In this document: piece by piece, positions 11,078 through 22,800 of the stretch
Layout of the letters: each line of letters begins with the position of its first letter
Numbering within the stretch: position 1 is the first letter of the stretch
Source: Porodaedalea pini
Lineage: Eukaryota; Basidiomycota; Agaricomycetes; Hymenochaetales; Hymenochaetaceae
Length of the DNA: 64,000 nt
NCBI GenBank assembly: GCA_002794775.1
Contig: NBAY01000002.1
Location: 1,116,001-1,180,000 of the forward strand
Direction: 5' to 3'
Notes under the pieces: model-generated
Seen by the model: only the letters and a program-made list of their open reading frames with translations
Told to the model about the DNA's origin: nothing
The model's database searches: none
Made by a program: the position numbers and the translations under genes

Positions 11078-11274
11078 TTTTGTACTTTACTGTTTGTCGT
11101 ATTTTCAATGCATAAGTTCGATCAAAAAGATACAACGGTGAGAAGTGTTTAAAGCGCTGCATACGCATAATTGACAGGAGAGAAAAGCATAAAGAACCTC
11201 GTTATTACGACAGCATGCACTACTTCAACCGTACACTCCCACCGAAACACATAATCGAGAAGGATGAAACGCGC

Positions 11275-11865
11275 TCAGATGGTCGTCTCGTATGGCACGG
11301 GGACGATCGTCTGGGGGCGTTGTCTTTTGAAGAGACCGTGTGTGCATCGCGGGGAGCAGGTTGAACGCGGCGGAGTGAAGGGACAGGCTCTGTATCGTGA
11401 TAAATCAGAACAAGTGGCAAGCAATAATCAACTGAAGCCACATACCGCCCTTTGCCTTCGCATCAGTGCGCGTCTGCTGGTTGCGCTTCACACGCTCGAT
11501 GAACTCCTGACGGCACTTCGAGTGGCGGATATGCTCGACACGGATGTTTACACGCTTCTCGAGGTAGCGGTTGCCGACGACCTTGTTGACGATGACACCG
11601 ACCGCGTGCGGAGTTACATTGTACACAATGCCAGTACGTCCGTGGTAGAACTTGTGCGGCATACCCTTTTGCTGGGCAGCGTTCGCCTTGATGTCGACGA
11701 TATCACCAACACGGTAGTTGACGAGGTAAGTGGACAGTTTCACCGGGCCATGTTCTAACCAGAAAATAAGTAACAAATGTATAGATAATTCATTATTTAC
11801 GCACCTTTGAAACCGCGCTTGAACATGTGGCGCGTGCGCGCCCTGTAACCGAAGGAGTGAGGCAT
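11275..11865 (-). CDS. RPL21: 60S ribosomal protein eL21, with apparent 1-base frameshift near the 3' end
   Basis: Large-subunit cytosolic ribosomal protein. Exons 11865-11805, 11754-11446 and 11389-11275 are joined over introns of 50 and 56 bp. The product starts MPHSFGYRARTRHMFKRG and continues with HGPVKLSTYLVNYRVGDIVD, GMPHKFYHGRTGIVYN and NRYLEKRVNIRVEHIRHSK, all diagnostic of eL21. In the last exon the reading is normal up to SSKDNAP. The expected ending (QTIVPVPYETTI then stop at 11277-11275) is present but one frame away, across a run of five G on the plus strand (11313-11317); one more base would restore it. Read strictly, the frame runs on to a stop at 11220. A sequence error in the homopolymer is the simplest explanation. 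Divergent from the uS4 gene. Confidence 0.9.
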
Positions 11866-12045
11866 CTTGAGGGAGTCGGCAGCGGCGGTACGGTCTTGAA
11901 TACGGAGACTGCAGCGTCGGTGGACTCGAAATTCCAATGGCACGTGACATTTGGTGCTATACAGCTAACTATTTTCACACACTCTCTGTGAGGTTTTCTC
12001 TAGCTCGTCGTTTCACCGCCGTCGCCAACTTCCTCAAGATACAAA
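11866..12045. promoter_or_regulatory. Shared divergent promoter of eL21 and uS4
   Basis: Only 180 bp separate the two start codons, so the promoters of these two ribosomal protein genes must overlap or share elements. The uS4 side holds pyrimidine-rich stretches shortly before its ATG, as is common in fungal ribosomal protein genes. Confidence 0.6.
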
Positions 12046-12816
12046 ATGCCTAGGTATGTTGTCCGTGCGCTCAACGAATATGTTTTCTGATGACCATACA
12101 GGGCACCGAGGAACCACAGCAAGACGTGAGCATTCACTTCATTCTTCAAGATCCACTATTATGTGGAGGGACGCGCTGAGCTGACTGCCGCGCATATGTG
12201 CCGTATAACCAAACAGCTACAAGGTCCCCCGTCGCCCGTTTGAGTCTGCACGCCTCGACGCCGAGCTCAAGCTCGCCGGCGAGTACGGTCTGCGCAACAA
12301 GCGTGAGATCTGGCGCATCTCTCTTGTCCTCTCTAAGATTCGCCGTGCCGCCCGTGAGCTCCTTAAGCTCGACGCGAAGGACCCGAAGCGTCTGTTCGAG
12401 GGTAACGCCCTCATCCGTCGTCTCGTCCGGATCGGTGTGCTCGATGAGGCCCGCATGCGTCTCGATTACGTGCTGGCTTTGAAGATCGAGGACTTCTTGG
12501 AGCGCAGGTTGCAGACCCAGGTCTTCAAGCTTGGTCTCGCCAAGTCGATCCACCACGCGCGTGTCCTCATCAGGCAGCGTCACATCCGGTCCGTAATTTC
12601 TCGATTTGTCTCTAGTCTAGTCTAATGCTTTTGTTCAGCGTCGGCAAGCAGATTGTCAACGTCCCGTCGTTCGTCGTCCGTCTCGACTCCCAAAAGCATA
12701 TCGACTTTGCGTTTACGTCGCCATACGGTGGAGGCCGCGCTGGTCGTGTCAAGCGCAAGCGCGCTGCGGCCGCGGCGAAGAAGGAGGAGGGTGGCGATGA
12801 GGAGGAAGAGGAGTAA
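12046..12816 (+). CDS. RPS9: 40S ribosomal protein uS4 (S9)
   Basis: Small-subunit cytosolic ribosomal protein that binds 18S rRNA early in assembly. Four exons (12046-12053, 12102-12125, 12217-12588, 12639-12816) give 193 residues. Splicing of the 8-base first exon restores the family start [20 protein letters not shown]. The S4 RNA-binding domain is complete ([20 protein letters not shown], then [16 protein letters not shown]). The end is a Lys/Ala-rich segment with a Glu-rich tail. The tiny first exon followed by an intron close to the ATG is common for fungal ribosomal protein genes. Convergent with the poly(A) polymerase gene, 288 bp apart. Confidence 0.96.
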
Positions 12817-13104
12817 ACATATCATGCCTTCTCCCTTGCTTTGGTTTCTCTCACATCTCCCATGTCTTATGGTCGCGTATGTCAAATATATGTGCTCCAT
12901 GCTTTGCAAATCTGTACTATTCTAGCAGGTCCTCTTGCCGTATGTGTGACTAGTATGCTAGTATGCTACCAACCATTGAGCGAACGATATGATGGTAAGA
13001 AGCGTTGAATCGCCTCACAAAGCAAATACAGTATAGTATTATACATCCAGATCTAAGCATATACAAAGCCATAAAGAACTCTATCCAGAGCAAACCCGAA
13101 TTAA

Positions 13105-15161
13105 TTAATGACGACCACTGTAAGATTGCCCCGCGTTCCAGCTCTGCTGAGGTGCGAAGTGGTTGCTATTGGTATAACCGAAGACGTTATTATAAGTATT
13201 GCCTTGATTGGCTATTGACTGCTGTAAAGGGTAATTCTGCTGTTGTACGAGGCCTGCATGCGTCGGTCTCTGCCCCTGCGAAGTGGCATAGTTTAAACGC
13301 ATGGCCTGAAAACGTTGCGGCTGGGATTCGAACTCAAACTGCGCATTCGGGAGGCGCGGACCCGATCGCTGTTGATTACGATCATCTCGCCAGCGCAGAA
13401 CAGGTAGCTGCTGGATGCCTCGCGTCGGCCCCAACCGATTCTGGTTAGCGTGAGTCTGTCCATTGCCGACAGAAGGCGGAACCCAAGACATCTGCGCAGG
13501 GCCAAGGCCTAGACGTATTGGCGGGCGCGAATCGTTCCGGCTATAGTTGTTTCTGCTGTGTGCGCCAACGCGGGAGGCGAGCGATACGCCACCACTAACG
13601 GCACGCGTGCCAACCTCTGCAGTACATGAAGCTACAGATTGAGAAAATGCACCGGAGTCCACAGATTCATCGAGAGAGCGTCGTCTTGAATCGTCCTACA
13701 GAAAATTACCATGTCCTTATCAGCGTGATTCCAGCTAGGGTATCCACATATACTTACCTCCCTGGAAATTTCAAAGATGTGGCAGAGTAGAGAAGCATCT
13801 TCACTTGAAGTCTTGAGTGGAGTATTCTGTAAAATGTGGTGCGCTTCCTTGAATGCCTCTACAATTAAAGAGATCTTTCCGCAACTACGTGTGATATTGT
13901 TTTCTGACATTTGTGAGTTAATGATGTTCTACGTTTCCGATTATGGATCCTTACCAGGATTAAGTATACACTGGACAGCGAGTACCGCCGTACTGTTTCC
14001 CTTCAGTTCCCAATTCTTCGACTTCTTCGTGAAGGCACCTCGGTCAGACACTGAGATATAATGTGTTGCATAGGAGAAATCGTGTCCATAATGTCGGAAG
14101 AAGTCCATTAACAACAGACCGAGGGATTTGTTGGTATGAGGATCATCTAATAGCTCTTGAGGCCTTCGCGTTGGGTTGCGCTGCACGCGTAGAAATAGTC
14201 AGCGGATGATCAGAAAAGACCGTGATGAAAGTCATACCTGTAGAAAACTGATGCAGAGCAGAGTGATAGCATAACTGCTTAGTGTACTCTGGGATGCATC
14301 GTTCAAGTCGCGGAAAGACAAGAATGCCTTCACAGCAAGAATCAGTGGTCGCAGAGCTGGCAAGTCGGCCAAGAATTGTTTGATTAGAGGTATGGCTCGT
14401 GGCCCGCTATCCTCGTCATTGCGTATGCTAATGTCAACACTGACCTCGCCTAGTCCTTCGCCTGTTACGAACGTGATGATGGGGACTCTTGCGCCGAAGA
14501 TTCTGTTCACCCATTTTGTCATTCCCGACCTTCGCAAAACATCACCCATAGCAGCTAGTCGTCTCTTCTTTTCTGGATCCAAGAGTCTGTAGGCTGGGTC
14601 GAAAGCCACGACTAAGTCAACATCACTAAAATCATTATCAAGTGAGGCCTAGCTTAGGAGTTCAGAAATACGCACCCTCCAGTCAGTTCAAGACCCGTGG
14701 CTGAGCTCCCGAAAAGAATAACTTGAGTATCTGGCCAGCGCGTCCTTAGGAGAGTTTCGATACGTGCGACCAGTATTCCGCGTGCTTCGCGTTCTTGCTT
14801 GCTTGGGGATATATATTCCACAAATTGGATTAACTCATGGTGCAAGCTGATCGAAACCGCTTAGGGGAGACACAGAATGGAATGCGCTATTGACACACCG
14901 TTCTTCGCGTGACACGTCAGAGCCACAAGGCTCGCCATGTTCAAGCCATGGAGCAAACAAGGTCTCTTGATCAGCATAGAGCTGCTCTTCTTCCAGAACT
15001 CTTCTTTTCGCTGGTCTCGCTTCCTTCTCTTCCGAGATCCCCCTCTTCCGCACGGAGGCAAGAACAGTCGGCTGTCTTCCAGGCCTGCTCGGTGCTGTGG
15101 GTGCAATGCGCGATAGTAAGCTTTGGGGGCTGGCCATTGTAGAAGTCGTTGCCGCCATCAT
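13105..15161 (-). CDS. Non-canonical poly(A) polymerase of the Trf4/Cid14 (PAPD5/7) type
   Basis: Nucleotidyltransferase that would add short oligo(A) tails to nuclear RNAs for exosome decay, probably as the catalytic subunit of a TRAMP-like complex. Six minus-strand exons (15161-14899, 14846-14676, 14625-14238, 14180-13955, 13903-13758, 13695-13105) give 594 residues. The catalytic core reads LHHELIQFVEYISPS, FGSSATGLELTGGDVDLVV with the G-S and D-x-D metal-binding signature completed across an intron, and SVDISIRND for the third Asp. The central/PAP-associated domain follows (LRPLILAVKAFLSFRDLND, then LGLLLMDFFRHYGHDFSY). The C-terminal ~195 residues are low-complexity, rich in Gln, Asn, Arg and Ser, and probably disordered. 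The first ATG pair at 15161 was chosen because the frame stays open without ATG further upstream. Confidence 0.9.
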
Positions 15162-16017
15162 GGTGGTGGATGAGTCTCTCAGTGTAAGTATTATCACGTG
15201 GTCACGAGTGGTCACGCGTGGCACGCGCCGAGCTTCGGCATTCCAGTTTCGGCGGACTCGTATTTCGTATGTTTATAAGACTCTTTCGATCTCCCACGTT
15301 TATCTCATTTAGTCCTACAAGGGCCATGCTAGTGCATCGTCTTGCTACAGGTCACCTTGTTCATTCTTTTGTTCAATTTGTTCTCGCGCTCACGCAATGA
15401 CTGACAGTGAAATTGGCCCGGGTAGGACATCGTCCGTCATCAACAGAACGATTCAAGAGCAAACCAACTCTGGGCTTGTGACCGACCTTCTCAGGGAACA
15501 ACCATTATTTTAACAAGTCCAACGCGCTCTTTAGTGATTCAAAGGGGAAATCAAGCCCCTTGTTTGAATCTCCCGAGCCATGCAGATCCAGACTATCCTG
15601 CCGTCCGACCCGTCAGATCGGCCACGAGGATATAGAACAGAAAGCAGAAGGGGAGCATGACTGCGCATTCGTCGACTACCAAGGCCAAAGAAAGGAGAGC
15701 AAGCATCCTGGTGAGGGCACAGCTCAAGCTCGAGGGCATGCACAAGAGACACGGACATGCGAACCGACCACACTGTATGACAATGGAGCGTGAGGCGAAC
15801 AAAAGAAACTCAAAATCATTGTCATCATACGATAGCCTGAAATTTAGCGCCTTCATACTATAGACTTTCTTGAGACCTATATTATTTTCACGGTGGGAAG
15901 GAACATCGGAAAGTACAGCGTCATCTTGGTATATCATAGATTGAACATGATGAGCATGCAATATGGTAGCAAGACAATAAGCAGAGTAGTCAGGTTGAAT
16001 AAAAGGGATTAAGCGAA
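15162..16017. other. Intergenic, no gene seen
   Basis: Promoter region of the poly(A) polymerase and 3' flank of eL28. Open frames are short and unsupported by splice signals or similarity. Confidence 0.4.
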
Positions 16018-17001
16018 TCACTCCGATTCAGCAGTAATCGCCTTCTTTCCCCGCGGCTTCTTCTCTGGAAGGGGTTTCTTCTCCTTCTGCGAAGCCTGAA
16101 GAGCAGAGATACGGGCAATGGCAGCCTAAGTAAAGGTGCAGTCAGTACAAGTTCTGCGTAGCAAACCGACTTTAAAGAGACCGGCAACAAATGGAAGAAG
16201 TAAGAGTATAATATAAAATCTGTAAGCGCCAAAGAGTCGGGCAGACGCGAGGAGCATCGAACGTAACCCGATAGCGACATGGCGAGATCTCTGCCGGAGT
16301 TTGATCGGCTCCAGATAGAGTTGGGTCACTCTTGCAAACATGTCCACGCCCAGCCTTCATTCGCCTTGCGGCGGATCCAGTGGGTTCTAACGAGAATGCA
16401 TTTCGGAATAGGAGAACGAAAACGAGACAAAATGGAAGGCCTGGAGACCTTAGACAAATTTCTCACCTTGCGGAGGTCAGGTCGGTAGCCCGACTTCACC
16501 CTCTGGGAGGCGATACCAACAGCACGGCGTGGGCCCGACCCGCGGCGGATGCCAGTAGTATGACGGGAGGACTTCACGGAGTGTGGTGACGTAGACGTCT
16601 TGCGTGTCACAATCTGGAAGCCTGACGGGGTCTCCGCAACATGAATAGTCTTTGGACAACTTGTCAAGTACACATTCAACAATGGATCCATCATGGAATT
16701 TGTACGCACCTTCGCGTTTGCGATACCGGAGTACTTGTGCGAGTGAAGGTTCATCAAGTTACCCTGCATGCAACAGTTCGTATATTCAGCTGTGCGCTAC
16801 TCTGCCTTTCGGGCAAACGTTGCAACATGACACTGACAGGTTCCTTCGAGAACACGGGCCCCTCAGGGACAGTGTTCACGATGAACGAGTTGTTCTTCTA
16901 CAGTCGGTAAATCATCGGTAAGCTTCATGGCAGACACTTCGCGCTAGACAGCAAGATAGCGTACGAACGCGGATGAGGAGCCAGGTGAGGTCGGCGGACA
17001 T
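16018..17001 (-). CDS. RPL28: 60S ribosomal protein eL28
   Basis: Large-subunit ribosomal protein, present in most eukaryotes though absent from budding yeast. Five minus-strand exons (17001-16969, 16897-16838, 16763-16710, 16649-16467, 16125-16018) give 145 residues. It reads MSADLTWLLIR, KNNSFIV, VPEGPVFSKEPGNLMNLHSH, KYSGIANAK, then a basic segment RRGSGPRRAVGIASQRVKSG and YRPDLRK, ending AAIARISALQASQKEKKPLP and a short Lys-rich tail. These match eL28 throughout. All exons are in phase 0. Three introns are 59-74 bp but the last (16126-16466) is 341 bp, much longer than any other intron of the ribosomal genes in this window. Confidence 0.94.
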
Positions 17002-17833
17002 TTTGACGTTCTATTGCGAGTTTGAGGATTTGCCCGTCGCAGACTCGTAAGAGCTAGAGAAATTCGGGTGTGAGAAAATGAGTGTCCGCATACGGCTGCT
17101 GTACAGTACGTCCTAATTTGGTATTCTTGACGCCACATGTAGACAATGTTTTGCGTAGATAGTAATATTAATGCTTCCAGACCAGAAAAGTGGCTTATAA
17201 GTCATAGTACTATAGTAATATATTTCAATTAGTATCACTATGAACTGAGGTCAAAAGAAAAGGGAGTTGCTATATGTGATCCGAGTCGTTGATTAGTTGA
17301 CTATCTCAGTAGTAGTAATACTAATAGTGTGGGTCCAAGCTACATTTCGTGATCGACGTTCATTTCTCAGAACCTTGCTGCACAAGAATGTCACACCTGA
17401 ACCAAATAACAAAGATTGCAGACTACCCATCAGGTCACCTTTTATCACGTCAAAGGTGCTTGTTGTATAACCTTGTTTTGATTCTAACCTAAGGATGTTT
17501 ATTGTAGACTCAAGTCGACCGCCCTCGCCTCAGTGCACTCAGACATGCCCTTTAAAGTCATACTCAATGAATAGGCACGCTTATTTCCCGCTATGTATTA
17601 AATATGCTTACGAGTTTCTCTCCAGCGCAATTCGACCACACAGATGTATAGCATTCCATCAATACAGTACACGATATTCGAAGCAAGCCAGCAGAGCAAT
17701 CAAGACACGAAACTACATAATGCATCATTCCTCCAACATAGGAAAACAAAGTTCTTTAAGAATCGAGATCCCCTGAACTTCCCGTTGAAGTACTTGACGG
17801 GAGGAACGAATCCCCAGGCATCATAAGGGACGC
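17002..17833. other. Intergenic, no gene seen
   Basis: An AT-rich stretch around 17,150-17,350 with short imperfect repeats of the type TAGTA/TACTA. No coding or RNA feature was recognised. Confidence 0.4.
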
Positions 17834-18332
17834 TTAGAGGTTGAGGCTGATGGGCGTGCAGCCGAGGGCAATCAGACCGTCTGTAGAATGGCAGTCAATA
17901 TACTAATCAAACGAGTTATATGGCAAAGCATTGACTCACTAAAGTTATTGTTCTCGCAGCAGACCGGGGCAGCAGAGCAGCCTGCACTGCCGGTACCAAC
18001 GACCTTAAGCACAGAACTTGATCAATATTGCGCTAAAGAAAGGGTTTCCTTATGGCGCTTTACCGTGATAGGGGAGCAGGTCACTCCGACAGGGACGTTG
18101 ACACCTTGCAGAACAACTCCAAGTATGCCGAGGAGGCCAGCAAGGCTGCTGCTCGACGAGCTCTGCACGCTGTCGCAGCACTGAAGTTCACCTTTAATTA
18201 AGGTATTAGCATTAGCACTCTCTTTACGCATCTCCGAAACACACCTGTGTCGCACTGGCTCGCGGCTGGAGTCGGCGTGGCAACCGCAAGAATGGCGAGG
18301 GACGAGACAATAGCGAGCTTCTGGAAGAACAT
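17834..18332 (-). CDS. Class I hydrophobin
   Basis: Small secreted amphipathic protein that self-assembles at air-water interfaces and coats hyphae or fruit bodies. Four minus-strand exons (18332-18245, 18191-18064, 18003-17940, 17880-17834) give 108 residues. A signal peptide (FFQKLAIVSSLAILAVATP) precedes eight cysteines at about residues 27, 34, 35, 68, 81, 87, 88 and 101. The spacing C-X6-CC-X32-C-X12-C-X5-CC-X12-C fits class I. The loop between the CC pair and the fourth Cys is Ser-rich then hydrophobic (LAGLLGILGVVLQGVNVPVG), and the end CTPISLNL is typical of basidiomycete members. A minus-strand TATAAAGG lies about 90 bp upstream of the ATG. Confidence 0.96.
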
Positions 18333-18420
18333 GGCTGAAGGTGTGGGATGCTGTCTTGAAACTGCTGGGTAGTGCGCTGGTAGAGTAGTTCACTGATGGA
18401 AAAGAGGAGATTTCAGTGCA

Positions 18421-18428
18421 CCTTTATA
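18421..18428 (-). promoter_or_regulatory. TATA box of the hydrophobin gene
   Basis: TATAAAGG on the minus strand, about 90-96 bp upstream of the hydrophobin ATG; strongly expressed fungal structural genes often have such a box. Confidence 0.55.
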
Positions 18429-20464
18429 CCACTCATGGAGGTCTGTGCGTCCTTGACGAATTTCAAATTTCCTGCGAAAAGGAGGCAAAAAGGGAGTGCA
18501 TAGTCATGAAAAGAGGATGTGACGGAAAACAAAAGAAGGGATCCACTTAGACAGGTTTTCCCGACATTGACCTTCTGTACTTCTCTGCCCACAATAGTTC
18601 CTGCCATGCTACAGTCATCCATGATTTGACTTAGCGCATAAGCCGAGATATCTAAGAAGGGATTGTATATAATTGCAACTGTTAAATTGATAACCTGGTA
18701 AGAACGTGTCACAGAGCGGTTAACCGGATTGATTTGGGGAAGATGATCGAGCTTCAACCGCATCAAGATAGCCTTTGAATGATCAGCAAAAAACACAGAA
18801 CTTGAGATACGTACCGCTTCAAAGCTAAGCCTGTGTTTTTAAATCCGCTACGCATGAGAACAGAACAAACAGAAATACCACAAGTTGTTCAACAAACCAA
18901 CGCCAAGTGAAGAGACAGAGTGTCGAGCTGAACGATTGGCTAGTTATTTGACAGACTAATTTCACCTTAGTGTCGCATCAGGCAGGAAGGCACGCACCGA
19001 CACTATGAAGAGTCGAAAAAATTGAAGGATGATGTATTGTTGGATAAACTCGCTTCATTACTTGCATCGCAGGTCTGCAGAAGCCATTCAGAGCGGAGCG
19101 GAGCTCCACGCATCACAGACGGAGATGGGTCGCGCCAGGGGGGCGGCGTTAGCTTCTGCCACGCTTCTTCCTTCCACTTCATTCTGAAGTTCATGCATGG
19201 CAACAGGATAAACCAGATCGAACGAATGCATGTTCTTGGCTCCATTCATTGCAGTATTCTGGCGTAGACGGGCCAAGATGGCCCTAAGCTACCCGACGGC
19301 TTCTCGCCTTGATAGACATCGGCAGGTGTTCGAGACCTTCGAAGGGCTGACCGTTATCCGACCCGCAACGCGAATATAAACTGTGTCATATGCAATTCCT
19401 ATATAGAAGATGATGAGTCAGAGGAGCACAAGAAGTCACTAATCGATAGGTACGTGCATGTTGTCTTCATCCGGGGTTGCAGCATGCAACAGCCCATAAA
19501 CATAGCACAAGCCCGTGCCAATCAAGCCGTAGCCTCCAGAACAGAACTATTCTTCTCAGAAACGTTGCATACTGAGAACAAAGGCCTCTCTTTTGGAAGG
19601 TCAGAGGTCGGCTGGTAAGGCGCGTGACCCTTGCCGAAATTCATTCACCATAAATAAAAGGGTCGGAAGCGCGAATAAGCCGGTTCATATGGCGAGACCT
19701 TGATGCCGCTTGTTGCCATTGCTGCCTGAATTAAAACCAAGAGTGGAAGGAAGACCCGAGATTCGAAAGTTGCATTCTCCAGTTAGTTGATAGTCGGTGC
19801 GAACGTCCGCACCGGTTTCGTACTCGTAGCCTTGCTTTGAAGTCACCCATAGGCAGGGGAAAATATATTTATATATTTAAGCCTTGACGATACATTTAGA
19901 AGCATTTTTGAGGTAATAGACCGGAAGAGAACTCGAAGTCACAACAAGGCACATAGTCGGGATCGGTGCAAGGAGCCCGGTGCCACTTGCCGAGAGGAGG
20001 CATGCGGACACCGATAGCAGTATTGCACAGGATAACCACTTATCGCTGGCATAACCAGGCGATGAGCGCATAATGACAGCACATAGAGGCGGAAGGCGCT
20101 GATTATGATGGTCTGGTGACTACGATTACACGTTCCTAATACTGATACGCCATGTCATTGCGAGACGCTCAGGGAAGGCAGAAAATGACTTACACGCATC
20201 AAACAAAGTTGAGCTAAAATAAGGAGTAAAGATGCAGCTAGCTAGAAGGCGTTATAAGTTGGGAGTGAAGCAAACGACAAGGCTCACTCACCTTGAATAA
20301 AACAGAATAACAACCAAAAGACCCAACAAAAGAGTGTGTATAAAAAGTAAAAACAAAGTCTAAGGATTCTCGTGACTTTCTGCATCCGAACCCAGTCCCG
20401 CGATCCTTTTGGGACTTGTTTGGATGCGGAAAGTATGCAATACGTTGACTTCCCCCGTCAAATG
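18429..20464. other. Two-kilobase region without a supported gene
   Basis: Between the hydrophobin promoter and the glycosyltransferase stop. Short overlapping frames exist on both strands, none with a recognisable domain or a consistent exon chain. No transposon ends or RNA genes were recognised. Confidence 0.4.
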
Positions 20465-22354
20465 TCACCACAGACGGTTTGCCAAGGCGGTAAATTGACG
20501 ACTAAGACGGAGAATAATGACATTTGCACTGAGACTCGAAAACTAAGTGAGATCAGCATAGTCAGCCACCATTTGTGCTGCTGAGTAATGCTCGTGACTT
20601 ACCCCATTCCCAATGAACACCTGAGAGCGCATCGCAATTGCCATGTCTACAGCTTGCGCGATGTACTTTTGCTCCGGGATTAATGTGAGGTCTCTACTGG
20701 TCGCCACACCGTCCCACCCGCCCAATGCCATTATCTTGCCCTTCAGTTCTGCGACCCACTCCGTTGGTCCGTTGGTCATAACATAAACCCGTTTGAGGCC
20801 GTGACCCGGCGGCATCCACCTTACTTCATCAATCTTTGAGATAATATTATCGATGGATGGCCAGCAATGCCTTAAATAGTGACTCGAGATTGCATCGTTT
20901 TGCTCGATCCCTGCCGTTGGTGGCTTGTTAAATCGATCTACAAATAAGGGACTCTGCAGCCATCCCATGTATTCGCTGCCCCAACGCGCAAGGTTCGTGC
21001 AGTGCTCCAAGAAGTCGCCCCTTCGTACATGTATAGCGAGGAGCCCTGGAATAGGCGTAGCAGCTTGGGCGTCGTCGTTCGATTGCAAAAGATGAATCGG
21101 TGATAATGGACGATCGACAGATGTAGGAGCGTCAGTGAAAAGATGGACATTGGCGGATAGGGCATCGTCTACAAGAGAGGACCAGGCGAAGCGCGTCAAG
21201 ATAGGGGACTTCAGAAACTCGTCAAGAAATGGCATGACGCGTTTTCCATCTCCGAAGAGCCTAGACGTCAATGAGCGGTGTAGCCAGCACTATATCAACA
21301 AAACTCACATATAATTGAAGATTTGATCCGATTTCCCGACCTCAATGCACTTCGACGGTGTCGCACTCAGTTTTTTGGCCCATGCCTTCATCATAATACT
21401 TGCATTTTCCCGCGGACCAAGCTCGTTATCCAACTCGTTACTCTTGATGAGAGTAGGTTCTGGGCACATTTTTTCAAAGTACGGCTTGCTCACAGCCCTC
21501 GGCGCCCCGACGTCCTTACCGAAGGAGCCTCCAACAGTCGGTCCTGCCAATCGAGGTCAGTCACCCCACGAATATTAAGAGGTGACTGAACATACCGGAT
21601 ATGAAAGCGGTGAGTGGTATCCGCGAGGGTATTAACTTTCCGTAATAATTGGTATATGGTTCTTCTGGAACATAATTCCACGTGTACACATCGAAGACGA
21701 AACTAGAGACGTCATTTATGAGTTTGGCGTCCATTGGCATTCAAATTTGCCTACGTACGTTTTATTTGCTGTATATGCAAGATGTGAAAGAAAGAGCTGC
21801 TCTTGCAATGCGTTATTGAACCCAAGCCCTAAAACGTGTGTTCAGAAAATTTCCTCATGAACGCAACCCAAGAATCACGTTGACGCACCCCATACATGGT
21901 TCGAGGCATAAAAAAATTCAGCATTTGCTCCCTCTGGGTATGGCAAAGACTCGTCTTGCTGAGGAAGGTGTCGTTCAAATTCGTACCACTGTTCATATAG
22001 AGGTGGTGGTGGCGACAAATTGTCGGTCGTTAGTGTCTCTGCCTCTGTCTTGAAGCCCAAGGTATTCTTGAGAACGGCGACTGGGGCAACAAGAAGGTCT
22101 ACGAACCACAGAAAGCAGAATAGAGAGACAGAGAGAAGAGTGACGAGACAGAATTTGGTATGCCGACGCGGATGGAGTGATTTTACCCAGGGTCTGCCAG
22201 TGTGGTGAGGATCAGCCGCATTTAACGGCAACATGGTTGATGCGAGATCAAAGTCCCAGCGCTTGGGGGACCAGGCGCTGGCGCCGTTCAGCATGAGGAG
22301 TGTGTCGTCGAGTACAGACGACAGGCTGAGCGCAGCGAGTGCATCGTACAACAT
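20465..22354 (-). CDS. Type II membrane O-fucosyltransferase-like glycosyltransferase
   Basis: Probably a Golgi/ER-resident glycosyltransferase of the fungal O-fucosyltransferase-like group. Six minus-strand exons (22354-21889, 21828-21759, 21702-21596, 21543-21309, 21260-20603, 20542-20465) give 537 residues with consistent phases. About 60 cytosolic residues precede a single transmembrane helix (FCLVTLLSVSLFCFLWFVDLL), then a Pro-rich stem. The luminal domain has the group's signatures: GFNNALQEQLFLSHLAY, TFVFDVYTW, IPSRIPLTAFISGPTVGG, LLAIHVRRGDFLEHC with the HxRRGDF nucleotide-sugar motif, and near the end FIGNGFSSLSANVIILRL. Substrate and acceptor cannot be read from sequence. Head to head with the Rho GEF gene, about 446 bp apart. 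The start is the first in-frame ATG upstream of the membrane helix. Confidence 0.85.
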
Positions 22355-22800
22355 GTCAAGATTGGACTGCGGACATAACAATTTTCTCCAAGCGCGGCGG
22401 CCGAATAATTGCGTCTTTCTTCAGCCTCCGAGTTCGGGTGACGCTATTGGTCGATCGCTGTGAACTTCTTGATTTATTTCATTGCTTTCAATCAATTTCT
22501 CTTCGTAAGTGCAATTATATTAATGCGATTCTAACCATCAATTTTCGAAACTATGCCGCTACACATCTGTCACTTTTACTGCAAGTTCCCGGAATATATA
22601 TACAGTTAAGATCTGCCTATGCTGACCTACAGTCCGGATATGGAGGTATGATGTCACCTGACTCAGGGGCTGCGATCGGCGCGGTCTCAGTAGTCAGTTT
22701 AGACCCGCCTCTCCTCGACAGCTGGGCATGCTAGTCTGGAGTTCACCACGCTGGAAGCCATTCAATCGCTCTGAGCGTGTCGTTGGTTCCGAACATCACA
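22355..22800. other. Divergent promoter region, glycosyltransferase / Rho GEF
   Basis: 446 bp between two divergent start codons. No additional coding frame was supported; it should contain both promoters. Confidence 0.5.

Noticed and set aside
13105..13700. Gln/Asn-rich tail of the poly(A) polymerase as a prion-like separate gene
   Set aside because: It is in frame with the catalytic exons after splicing at 13758/13695, so it is the low-complexity C-terminus of that protein.
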